A DNA stretch of 13,586 nt, from contig CAZTGE010000114.1 in NCBI GenBank assembly GCA_964612995.1, forward strand, positions 1 through 13,586, written 5' to 3'. Below are positions 1 to 6,949 of this stretch, piece by piece. The notes under the pieces are model-generated. The model was not told the origin of the DNA and searched no databases. It saw only the letters and a program-made list of their open reading frames with translations. This DNA is from SLQH01 sp964612995 (GTDB lineage Bacteria > Planctomycetota > UBA11346). Within the stretch, counting starts at the first letter, position 1, and each line of letters opens with the position of its first letter. The position numbers and the translations under genes are program-made.

Positions 1-339
1 CTCCTCGGCTTCGCCTGCGGTGTCATCGTCGCGCTGCGCTCGGCAACGAGGCCCCACCGGGGCTTCGACTCGGCTGCGCCTCGGCCGTGCTCGCCCCTCC
101 CAAAATGCCCGGTGACACCATCCTCTGCGTTCGCCCGCCGCGCAATGCGCTGCTTGAGGATGCGCATGAACCACGAGACGGATGCCAGGCGCTCGCGACG
201 AACGGCGACCGCGCAAATCAGAATTAGCAAGATTGCATGGGATCGAATTACGCGAAAGATCGCTCATTGCTCTGCGCAATGCGTTTTTCAATAAACCAGT
301 TCCATCTGAAGATGTGTCAGATGAGGCGCGAAGGTTGGC
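1..339. other. Non-coding left edge, no gene recognised
   Basis: I see no protein here that I would defend. The short open frames lack family motifs. The first 110 bases are very GC-rich and internally repetitive: an imperfect direct repeat built on CTCGGCT-CGCCT occurs at about 5-17 and 69-83, and a short hairpin GCCCC-ACC-GGGGC sits at 51-63. From about 180 to 340 the composition becomes clearly more AT-rich. A 6-bp stem CATTGC/GCAATG (265-281) followed by five T residues (284-288) resembles a weak intrinsic terminator on the plus strand. No gene that it would serve is visible. The 10-mer GCGCAATGCG occurs at 140 and 274. This may be an intergenic spacer with a dispersed repeat, but one window cannot show dispersal. 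Confidence 0.4.
303..323 (-). terminator. Hairpin just downstream of the FkbM gene, possible terminator
   Basis: A perfect 7-bp stem CATCTGA/TCAGATG with a 7-nt loop lies 17 nt beyond the stop codon of the minus-strand FkbM gene. On the minus strand the stem is followed by GGAACTGG and then TTTATTG, so the T-tract is delayed and interrupted. It may be a weak or Rho-assisted terminator or an mRNA 3'-end stabiliser for the glycosylation operon. Confidence 0.3.
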
Positions 340-1422
340 TTAGCGTGCAGGTTCGTTCGGGATACAGTACAGCACGATCTCCTGCATGAGCTCGCCATGC
401 ATCCGCAGGTGCATACGGTAATCGGGGAGGATGTCCGCTATCATAAGAGGTATCCGCCAGAGATCCGAAGGGTGGTGGTATACGCACACGGCCAAGCGGG
501 GCCGGCATGCGGTGAGCACCGAATGCATGCCCTGGAGCGCATCGAACTCACCGCCTTCGATGTCCATCTTGATGTAATTGGGGTCGGCGTTTGCGAGGAC
601 ATCATCGAGGGCAACCCCCTGTACGAGCCGAGCGGGATCGCCTGATGCCGATGCTGGTATCACCTTGGTGGTGCTGCCTCCTGCGTTGTTTATCGACAGC
701 AGCTCCGTCCGCGACCACACTGCGCATGGATACGTGAGAAAGTCGGCATGTGGTTAAGCGGACCGATGCCGGGCGAGGGTCGCGTTCAATGCAGGAAGCA
801 GCTCCTTGAACGCCTCGAAACAGACGACCCATTGGATCGGCACCGGTGCATTGGCGACAGCCGCGTCGACGGTATCGCCGGTGTAGGCGCCCACGTCGAC
901 CAGTCGTAGGCTGTCGGCCCCGGTGAACAGGTCGATGTCGCTCGGGAAGTATTGGGTCTCCGGGCTGCGTCGCGGGTAGTCGATGCCGTCCAGCGAGGTA
1001 CGGAAACGGACGATGTCCTCGAGGGTTTTCTTGCTGCATTCGTCCGTTAAGAGCTCCGCAAATCGAGCGATCTCCGGTCCGGACACCCTTTTGTCGGCTT
1101 CTGGATGGTAGCACATGAGGGATTCCCGGAACAGGTCGATGATGCCTGGATATTCCCTGACGGAATCGTGGAAGTCGCGTACCACCGCAAAGCCCGCATT
1201 GCGGAGTTGCTGGGCGATTGCCGGATTGCCTTCGGCTGTGGATACGAATACGGTGTATTTGCCTGGGGGAACCGCTTCGGGACGGCATGCGGGAAGGCCG
1301 TCCACTGCGGGCGCATCGGAAAAGCGGTCAATAAATAGCGACACTTCTACGCCGGCCGCACGCATGGCAGCGAGGAACCTGCGCCCACATCCGCCGGCGC
1401 CATAGATAGCGATCGTGGTCAT
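340..1422 (-). pseudogene. FkbM-type methyltransferase interrupted by one in-frame stop
   Basis: Read on the minus strand from ATG at 1422, this frame encodes about 360 residues with one internal TAA at 754-756 (codon 223). The frame is unchanged across the stop. The N-terminal part has a Rossmann-like start with glycines (IAIYGAGGCGRRF, about residues 4-16) and then the SAM-binding motif VDVGAYTGDTV and the acidic motif VVCFEAF. The part after the stop carries the FkbM signature IKMDIEGGEFDALQG. FkbM proteins are SAM-dependent O-methyltransferases acting on sugars or polyketides. Here the likely substrate is a flagellin glycan, because Maf and a sugar-associated methylase lie immediately upstream. 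The start is supported by AGGAG five nt upstream; a longer frame from 1455 lacks such support. A CAA or GAA to TAA change would explain the stop. A GTG at 720 could give a separate C-terminal polypeptide without the SAM site. Alternatives are sequencing error or stop readthrough. Confidence 0.75.
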
Positions 1423-1443
1423 ACTGCTCCTGTCTTCTGGTTT

Positions 1444-1486
1444 GCCCGCAACCACTCAGTGGCGAAGCCCCTGGGTGGTTGCGGGC
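1444..1486 (-). repeat. 43-bp near-perfect palindrome between two glycosylation genes
   Basis: The arms GCCCGCAACCACTCAG (1444-1459) and CTGGGTGGTTGCGGGC (1471-1486) pair over 16 positions with a single T-G wobble. The centre adds a GGC/GCC mini-stem around a 3-nt loop. It starts 12 nt after the stop of the upstream methylase gene and ends 21 nt before the FkbM start. No T-run follows on either strand, so it is not a standard intrinsic terminator. It could be a REP-like element, an mRNA-processing or stabilising hairpin that sets expression of the downstream gene, or a protein-binding site. Confidence 0.7.
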
Positions 1487-1497
1487 GAGAAAGAGCA

Positions 1498-2142
1498 TCA
1501 TGCTGAGCGTGGTTGCCGCTTCTCGAGGAGGAACCAGGTGCCGTCGTCTTGGGGGAATATTGGATCACGCCGATACGCGAAACCGTAGTCGACAAGTTCA
1601 AGGTCGCCGAAGCGGTCGAGCAGGTCCCCCGCGAAGTCACGTTTGAAAAGCCTGTTCTCTTCGCCGCGGTAGTCCACTGTGACCGGGGTCGGGTTGTAGT
1701 ATTCGGCCACGCAGATGTACCGGATGGCGAGCCGGTGCAGGGCGTCGTAGGCCTGCGGGAGGTGGTCTGGGTCGATGTGGATCAGCACGCCGCTGGTGAA
1801 CGCGAGGTCCCATCGCCCCAGGTCGGGCAGGTCGAGCAGGGAGCCGACGTGGCACTTGGCATCGGGAAGTGACTGGCGTAGTGCGGCCGCCGCCTCCTGG
1901 TTGATCTCGACCGCGCCCAGCCGGGTGGTCGGCAGCAGGCGTCGGATCGCCATCAGGTTGAGCCCGATGTTCGCCCCCAGCTCCATGGCCGAGTCGATGC
2001 CCCGGGTGCGTTCGAGGATTCGCGCGAACAGATGCGTCTTTCGCCCCAGCAGGTCTTCGCTGCGGTTGCGCTGCCGGTAGCCGTCGCCGAAGGCGCCGGC
2101 CCAGAACGTTTCCTGGACGGTGGGATAATCATTGTGCGGCAT
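1498..2142 (-). CDS. SAM-dependent methyltransferase, pseudaminic-acid-associated methylase type
   Basis: The gene encodes 214 aa, a normal length for this methylase family. The N-terminal stretch TVQETFWAGAFGDGYRQRN matches the start I know from methylases found in pseudaminic acid biosynthesis clusters. A class I SAM fold follows: motif I AMELGANIGLNL (about 53-64), the acidic end of strand beta-2 in AVEIN (about 77-81), and FTSGVLIHIDPDHL (about 114-127). A cytoplasmic sugar or nucleotide-sugar methylation is inferred; the exact substrate cannot be read from sequence. The start ATG at 2142 has AAGGGAG a few nt upstream. The gene lies 42 nt downstream of maf and 75 nt upstream of the FkbM gene on the same strand, so the three are probably co-transcribed. 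No pseudaminic acid synthesis genes (pseB, pseC, pseI) are in this window, so the sugar type remains an assumption. Confidence 0.75.
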   Translation of the reverse strand: MPHNDYPTVQETFWAGAFGDGYRQRNRSEDLLGRKTHLFARILERTRGIDSAMELGANIGLNLMAIRRLLPTTRLGAVEINQEAAAALRQSLPDAKCHVGSLLDLPDLGRWDLAFTSGVLIHIDPDHLPQAYDALHRLAIRYICVAEYYNPTPVTVDYRGEENRLFKRDFAGDLLDRFGDLELVDYGFAYRRDPIFPQDDGTWFLLEKRQPRSA

Positions 2143-2184
2143 GAGGCTCCCTTCGGGTTCTCGCTCTGGTCTGCGCTACTGGGG

Positions 2185-4932
2185 TCAACAGTGACGCCGC
2201 ATGGTGGTTGCCGGGCCCTTGAGATGGTCGAGCCGGGGGTCGTCTCCGATCAGTGCGATCAAAGCGTCGATGGAAGCGCCATCCCGGTGTTGCCATGCCG
2301 CCTTGAGCAGTTCGGCAAGAAAGGCGTCGTCCTTCACCAGCTGGTCCACTGGGACGGCGGACAGGACTCTGGCCGGCCCATGTTCGTACAGATCGATCCG
2401 GATCTGGTGATGCTGCGATCGTGCACGATCGCAGATCGCGTGGGCGGCCTTGCGCGATTCGGTGATCCGCCCCTCGCTCAGGTGGATCTCGCAGGCCATC
2501 GCCAGATGGTCATCGCGCAATGCCGACAGCGGGCGTGAACCATCGATCAGGCGCAGCGCTCCCGCGCGATCACCCATGGCGGCCCGGCGTTGTGCGGTGG
2601 CGGCGATGGTGGCTTCACCGATGGCTTCGGGACAGTGCTTGAGGAGTTCCAGCGCCTGTTCGAAGACGGGGTGATGTAGTACGAGCGTGCTGGCATGGCA
2701 GTCGGTCTGAGCGAGGTCGCCGTTGCGCCAACGGCGTTCGAGCTCCGCGACGCCGGCTCCTGGGTGCCCCAGCGCGTGGCGGATGGCGTGGATGTGGGCT
2801 GGCGGCCACGCGAAGCAGGCGTGCCAGCGATCATTCCTGGGTGGTCGGGTCAACAGGGCGTCGGTCGCCGCCAAGGCGGATTCGGCCCCGCCGAGCCGTG
2901 GATCGCAGGCCGGCAATCGGCCGCGGACGAGCAGGGAGTCCGGTGCGATCAGACCCGTCGACCGGGCCAGCTCGATGATCGGATCGAGGCCTTCGAGCGC
3001 GCAGAGGCAGAGGGTCTTGGTGAGATAGGCCGGCGGCATGCTCGGCCCCATCATGCAGGCGACCAGCAGCCCTTCGATGGCATGCCGTGGGTCGGGCAGA
3101 TCCACATGGGGGAAGATCCAGGTATGATAGCTCCAGAAGACCGCCTGTTGGACGCTGAGGATCGCCTCTGCGCTGGGCAGGTCGCTGGGTTGGATCAGGT
3201 GCAGACAGGTATCGCAGAATCGTTGCAGTGCGGTCGAATCGGTCCAGCCGATGAAGGCATCGAGGCCCTCCCTGTCCCGGATGCCTTTGCGGGGAGGCAG
3301 GGGCGGGAGCGGCGCTTCGCCGTTGCAGCAGCGGGCGTACGCTTCGAGTCCGTCGATGGCCGCGTGGAGTCCGGCCAGCGTCTGGCGCACGGCGGTGGGA
3401 TCGGCCTGTGCCGGCGGCAGAGCGCGCAGCCGCATCAGGTGCATCTGGTGTCCGCGGAGAACGGGTTCGAGGAAGTAGCGGGCCGTAGCCAGATCTTCAC
3501 GGTCGAACAACCGTTGGAGATGGGGAATGGCATTCGCCGGGGTGATGGATTCTTTCTGCCATGCTTCGCGGAAGCTGCGGATCTCCTCCAGCAGGACCCC
3601 GCGGGGGTCCGTGGGCGCGACGTCGGGGTCTTCCCGCGGTGGGCCGGGCTCCGCCTGCTCGCGCGAGGGCCGTGCCGGGGGCGGCCAATCCCCCGGCAGG
3701 GGGACAGCCCCGCCGATGCATGCGCCGATACCGTCGTCGATATTGGGATTGCGCACGGTGATATCGGGCAGTGAAGCGATCATTCCTTCCAGGTCGGCGA
3801 TGCCGATCTCGAGCTGCGCGGTGGTCATGACGTGGCCACCGCCGTTGGCAGGGACCTTCCGGCACCATTGGCCCAGCTGCCCCTGGGAGGTCTGATCGGC
3901 CTCGGCGTCTGTGAGGGGGGAGTGGGTGCGCTCCTCCATCCGGGAAAGGTCGTGCCCCAGCAGGACGATCTCGCGGCAGCCGAGGAAATGCGCCAGACCG
4001 ATGCTGGTCGCGCCGACGTTGCTGCCGGAGGGAAAGGTGGCCGGGAAGCCGAAGAAGGCCTGGTCCAATCCCGGCGGGGCGAAGTAGGCTCTGCTGACGA
4101 ACTTCTCGTCCAGGACCGGGTCGGCTCCGATGGGCAGAACGCAGGTGGTCCGTCCCTGGTCCTCCGTTGGGAACCGGGCCACGGTCTCGGCGAAGTGGTC
4201 CACGGTGAGGATGAAGTCCGGGATGATGCCCTGTTCGACCAACCGCGCGTACACGGCGTCGCAGGCGATGACCTTGCACCGGTGCCGCACCTGACGCAGC
4301 CATTCCAGCCGCTTGTCGAGGCTGGGACCGGCGGCGATGGCGATGCAGGGCCATCCGGCGCAGCTTCCCTTGAGTTCCGCCACCGAACGGCCGCCATGGA
4401 TCGCGTCCATCCGCCCCAATGCATGGCGGTGCTCCAGCAGCAGACGGTTCAGCCCGATGTTCCGGCGGATCCATCGCTGGCGACCGATCGCCAGCAGATC
4501 ACCCTTGTCGACCGGTGCCTGGGGCAGCATGCACAGACCCCAGCAGATGGGCAGCGCATCCAGGGTGTCGACCAGGTCTGTGGACGACTCCATCGCAGCC
4601 AGGGCGATGTGGGGTGACTCGGGGTGGCCCAGCGATCGGTGGGTGGCCACCAACGCGCCGATGTCCTCGGGGCGCAGGATCCAGGCTATCCGCTTGTCGC
4701 GGGTGACCGGATCATCACGGAGCAGGTGCAGCGCGGCCGGATGCCAACCGACCACGATCAGGACATTGAAGCGGTCGTTGGCTCCCTCACGCAATCTGGC
4801 CACGATCCCGGGGGGACACGAGGGTGGTCGCTCGTCTTCGCACGATAGCGGTTGCCAGGGCACCGCAGTGGTCAACCAACGTAGCGAGCCCGGCAGTGCC
4901 GGGATGGATTCGTGCTCTCGAGTGTGGTTCAA
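2185..4932 (-). CDS. maf: Maf-type (DUF115/MptE-like) flagellin glycosyltransferase
   Basis: This 915-aa protein contains a central DUF115 (6-hydroxymethylpterin pyrophosphokinase MptE-like, MAF_flag10) domain at about residues 188-335. Visible hallmarks are CIAIAAGPSL (196-205), VIACDAVYARL (221-231), PDFILTVDH (238-246), the SGSNVGATSIGLAHFLGC segment (302-319) and IVLLGHDLS (322-330). Maf proteins transfer nonulosonic acids such as pseudaminic or legionaminic acid to flagellin Ser/Thr in the cytoplasm before export. A proline-rich linker (about 410-440) leads to about 475 residues of predicted helical, possibly TPR-like sequence that I cannot assign. The N-terminal 185 residues probably correspond to the Maf N-terminal domain. 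The start is uncertain: the frame opens at TTG 4932 with no obvious ribosome-binding site, and the next in-frame ATG (residue 114) is too far inside. It lies directly downstream of the flagellin gene but beyond its terminator, and upstream of two methyltransferase genes. Confidence 0.85.
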   Translation of the reverse strand: MNHTREHESIPALPGSLRWLTTAVPWQPLSCEDERPPSCPPGIVARLREGANDRFNVLIVVGWHPAALHLLRDDPVTRDKRIAWILRPEDIGALVATHRSLGHPESPHIALAAMESSTDLVDTLDALPICWGLCMLPQAPVDKGDLLAIGRQRWIRRNIGLNRLLLEHRHALGRMDAIHGGRSVAELKGSCAGWPCIAIAAGPSLDKRLEWLRQVRHRCKVIACDAVYARLVEQGIIPDFILTVDHFAETVARFPTEDQGRTTCVLPIGADPVLDEKFVSRAYFAPPGLDQAFFGFPATFPSGSNVGATSIGLAHFLGCREIVLLGHDLSRMEERTHSPLTDAEADQTSQGQLGQWCRKVPANGGGHVMTTAQLEIGIADLEGMIASLPDITVRNPNIDDGIGACIGGAVPLPGDWPPPARPSREQAEPGPPREDPDVAPTDPRGVLLEEIRSFREAWQKESITPANAIPHLQRLFDREDLATARYFLEPVLRGHQMHLMRLRALPPAQADPTAVRQTLAGLHAAIDGLEAYARCCNGEAPLPPLPPRKGIRDREGLDAFIGWTDSTALQRFCDTCLHLIQPSDLPSAEAILSVQQAVFWSYHTWIFPHVDLPDPRHAIEGLLVACMMGPSMPPAYLTKTLCLCALEGLDPIIELARSTGLIAPDSLLVRGRLPACDPRLGGAESALAATDALLTRPPRNDRWHACFAWPPAHIHAIRHALGHPGAGVAELERRWRNGDLAQTDCHASTLVLHHPVFEQALELLKHCPEAIGEATIAATAQRRAAMGDRAGALRLIDGSRPLSALRDDHLAMACEIHLSEGRITESRKAAHAICDRARSQHHQIRIDLYEHGPARVLSAVPVDQLVKDDAFLAELLKAAWQHRDGASIDALIALIGDDPRLDHLKGPATTMRRHC

Positions 4933-4974
4933 GATGACGTGGGCTTTCGGGTCGGGGTTCCGTGTGCGAGGATA

Positions 4975-4991
4975 CGCGCCCCGCGTGCCAA
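4975..4991 (-). promoter_or_regulatory. Weak sigma-54-like promoter candidate upstream of maf
   Basis: On the minus strand the sequence TTGGCACG (4991-4984) is a perfect -24 element, and a GC pair follows at the correct GG-N10-GC spacing. The -12 element otherwise reads GCGCG instead of TTGCA/T, so the match is half convincing. It sits about 43 nt upstream of the TTG start and just after the flagellin terminator, where an independent maf promoter would be expected. Confidence 0.2.
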
Positions 4992-5034
4992 GGGAAGGCG
5001 TGGCGGCGCGGCTGACGTGCCCGGTGGGGAAATG

Positions 5035-5070
5035 AAAAGGGGCATCCCCCGCTGGTGCGGAAGATGCCCC
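5035..5070 (-). terminator. Intrinsic terminator of the flagellin gene
   Basis: On the minus strand GGGGCATC and GATGCCCC form an 8-bp outer stem. An inner CCGC/GCGG stem closes on a 4-nt loop. The hairpin is followed directly by TTTTCATTT. It begins 23 nt after the flagellin stop codon at 5094, which is the textbook layout for a Rho-independent terminator. It separates flagellin transcription from maf. Confidence 0.9.
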
Positions 5071-5093
5071 GAGAACTCAGCTCACCGTGCGGA

Positions 5094-6707
5094 TCAGCCG
5101 AGCAGCTGCAGGACGTTCTGCGGCAGCTGGTTGGCCTGGGCCAACATGGCGGTCGAGGCCTGGATCATGATGTTGTTGCGGGTGAACTGGGCCGATTCGG
5201 CCGCGAAGTCGACGTCGCGGATGGTCGACTCCGCCGCGGTCAGGTTCTCCTGCGCCACGCGCAGGCTGTTGAGGCCGCTCTCCAGGGTATTGGCCTGGAA
5301 GGCGCCGAGTTGCCCGCGCAGGTTGGTGGCGTCGTCGATCGCGGTATCGATCACCTGCAGGGCCCCGTCGAAATCGCCGTTGACCAGCGACTGACGCGAG
5401 ACCAGCGACTGCAGACTGGTGATGTCGCCATCGGGATCGCCGCCGAGGCCCAATTGGTCGGCCTTGACCCCCTTGAGGTCGACGGACACCGTCTGGCTGT
5501 CGTTGGCTCCGATCTGGAACAGCGCGCCCTTGGTCAAGGACAGGGTCGTGCTGCCCGTGCCGTCGGCGAAGTCGTTGGTGGTATCGACTTCGATGCCGTA
5601 GGCATTCGCACGCAGGATGGAGGCGTCCTTGAGGTCGGAAACCAGGTTGATGGTGACGTCGGTGTCGTCGCCGATCTTGACGCCGCTGAGCGAGGCCACG
5701 GTCTGGGTACCGGCGGCGAGATCTTCGCCTTGTTCGCCACTGATGGTGGTATCGCCGCTGACGGCGGCTGTGTCTGCGTCGTCCTTCTTGCCGGTGACGG
5801 TTGTGATCTGGATATCGGCCTTAGCGCCAGAGGCGCCGAGGTTGTTGCGGGTCGCCCGCAGGCCGACCGAGGCATCGGCCTCGAGGGTGTACGCATCCTG
5901 CTTCGAGTTCACCTGGCTGAGGATGTCGGCCACGCTCTCCTGGTTTTCGAACTTGTAGTCGACCCCATCCACCGTGAGGGTGACGCTGGCACCTTCGGCC
6001 AGGCTGTTCGAGCCACCGTTGAAGAAGCTGCCGATCGTCGCGATGCCCGAGGTGGAAGTGGCATTGAAACCGAGCGCCTCTTCACCACCGGCCATGAAGC
6101 CGGCCAGGCTCATCGTGGTGCCAGCGTCGGCGTTGAAGCCGCTGATGGTGGTCGCGGTACCGGCGGTGTCGACGTTGAGCGTCACCGCGGAATCGCCGGC
6201 GAAGTCGGCACGAGCCATCAGATTGGTGCCCACGTCGAACTTGTGGATCTTGGTCGTGTCGAAGTTCTGGGCGCCGGCGAGGCCGCCGTCGAGCAGCTTC
6301 TTGGTGCCGAACTGGGTCTGCTCCGCGATGCGGGTGATGCTGGAGATGGCGTTGTCCAGCTCCTGCTGGTCGGCCAGCAGCTGGTTGGTGTCGTTGGTGC
6401 CTTCGTTGGCCGCGTGCAGGGTCAGCTCGCGGGCCTTGGTCAACAGGACGTTGATCTCGTCGAGGGCACCTTCCGCGGTCTGCACCATCGACACCGCGGT
6501 TTCGCTGTTGTCGATGGCCTGGTTGAGGCCGGTGATCTGGGCGCGCATCTGCTCGCTGATCACCAGACCGGCGGCGTCGTCGGCGGCCTTGTTGATGCGC
6601 AGACCCGAAGAGAGCTTCTCGAGCGAGCTCGAGATCGCCCGGTCGTTGCGCAGCATGTTGCGATGGCCGTTGATCGACGCGATGTTGTGGTTGATGCGTA
6701 GGCTCAT
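5094..6707 (-). CDS. fliC: Flagellin, the flagellar filament subunit
   Basis: The 537-aa protein has both conserved flagellin ends. The N-terminus starts MSLRINHNIASINGHRN and continues with LEKLSSGLRINKAADDAAGL and QAIDNSETAVSMVQTAEGAL (D0/D1, about 1-140). The C-terminus carries TLESGLNSLRVAQENL and ends in QANQLPQNVLQLLG (about 460-537). The roughly 300-residue centre is Thr/Ser/Asp/Gly-rich, as expected for the surface-exposed variable part, and offers many O-glycosylation sites for the nearby Maf. ATG 6707 is chosen over a longer frame from 6890 because it matches all flagellin N-termini and is preceded by the very strong ribosome-binding site AAGGAGG at 8-nt spacing. Flagellin is exported by the flagellar type III system with FliS as chaperone and assembled under the FliD cap. 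A sigma-28-like promoter lies upstream and an intrinsic terminator downstream, so it appears monocistronic. Only one flagellin gene is visible here; others could exist elsewhere. Confidence 0.97.
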   Translation of the reverse strand: MSLRINHNIASINGHRNMLRNDRAISSSLEKLSSGLRINKAADDAAGLVISEQMRAQITGLNQAIDNSETAVSMVQTAEGALDEINVLLTKARELTLHAANEGTNDTNQLLADQQELDNAISSITRIAEQTQFGTKKLLDGGLAGAQNFDTTKIHKFDVGTNLMARADFAGDSAVTLNVDTAGTATTISGFNADAGTTMSLAGFMAGGEEALGFNATSTSGIATIGSFFNGGSNSLAEGASVTLTVDGVDYKFENQESVADILSQVNSKQDAYTLEADASVGLRATRNNLGASGAKADIQITTVTGKKDDADTAAVSGDTTISGEQGEDLAAGTQTVASLSGVKIGDDTDVTINLVSDLKDASILRANAYGIEVDTTNDFADGTGSTTLSLTKGALFQIGANDSQTVSVDLKGVKADQLGLGGDPDGDITSLQSLVSRQSLVNGDFDGALQVIDTAIDDATNLRGQLGAFQANTLESGLNSLRVAQENLTAAESTIRDVDFAAESAQFTRNNIMIQASTAMLAQANQLPQNVLQLLG

Positions 6708-6731
6708 GTCGATTCCTCCTTGGAAAGTGAG

Positions 6732-6766
6732 AGCCGGGATGGGAAGCGGCGTCCATGCCGCCGGCT
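6732..6766 (-). promoter_or_regulatory. Structured flagellin mRNA leader with an AUGGA loop
   Basis: In the minus-strand transcript, GCGGC (6761-6757) and GCCGC (6750-6746) form a 5-bp hairpin whose 6-nt loop is AUGGAC. An outer AGCCGG/CCGGCU pairing (6766-6761 with 6737-6732) can enclose it. An ANGGA core in a hairpin loop, plus a second GGA overlapping the Shine-Dalgarno sequence about 30 nt further on, is the pattern of CsrA targets such as Bacillus hag. The structure is seen; control by CsrA is inference. Confidence 0.3.
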
Positions 6767-6790
6767 GGCCACCGTGGCCGACCAGGATCA

Positions 6791-6817
6791 ATAACGGCTG
6801 CCGTACCGGACGCTTGA
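6791..6817 (-). promoter_or_regulatory. Sigma-28 (FliA)-like promoter for flagellin
   Basis: Read on the minus strand, the -35 element is TCAAGCGT (6817-6810), the spacer is exactly 11 nt, and the -10 element is GCCGTTAT (6798-6791). This compares with TAAAGTTT and GCCGATAA in enteric FliA promoters. It predicts a start near 6784 and a leader of about 77 nt before the flagellin ATG. The same -35 type and spacing recur before fliD and fliS. Confidence 0.7.
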
Positions 6818-6855
6818 GCGCCTTTTCGCGTGGTCGGACCGGGCGTCGAGCGGGC

Positions 6856-6882
6856 TCAAGTGCCGGTGGGAGCGACCGATGC
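6856..6882 (+). promoter_or_regulatory. Sigma-28 (FliA)-like promoter for fliD
   Basis: TCAAGTGC (6856-6863), an 11-nt spacer and ACCGATGC (6875-6882) form a FliA-type promoter pointing at fliD. It predicts transcription from about 6889 with a leader of about 60 nt. The -10 element keeps the CCGAT core but lacks the usual final AA. It is back to back with the flagellin promoter, the two -35 elements being 38 bp apart. Confidence 0.55.
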
Positions 6883-6949
6883 TGAAGCACGGCAGGGCCC
6901 CCAGCGACCGGAACGCCATGTGCGTGGATGTGGGGGCAGGAGGTGTGCG

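Noticed and set aside
112..294. Possible 60-aa plus-strand gene at the left edge
   Set aside because: It has no ribosome-binding site and no motif, and composition changes within it; a weak hairpin with a T-run at its end is not enough to call a gene.
2695..3774. Plus-strand frame of 359 codons inside maf
   Set aside because: It is antisense to maf, with biased composition and no ribosome-binding site or motif.
5055..6701. Long plus-strand open frame (548 codons) opposite flagellin
   Set aside because: It lies wholly antisense to an unmistakable flagellin gene; the translation is a low-complexity Val/Gly/Asp-rich string with no family motif, as expected from GC-rich codon-position bias.
6708..6890. 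N-terminal extension of flagellin to 6890
   Set aside because: It would overlap the flagellin promoter and leader, and flagellins begin at the MSLRINHN position, which has a strong ribosome-binding site.
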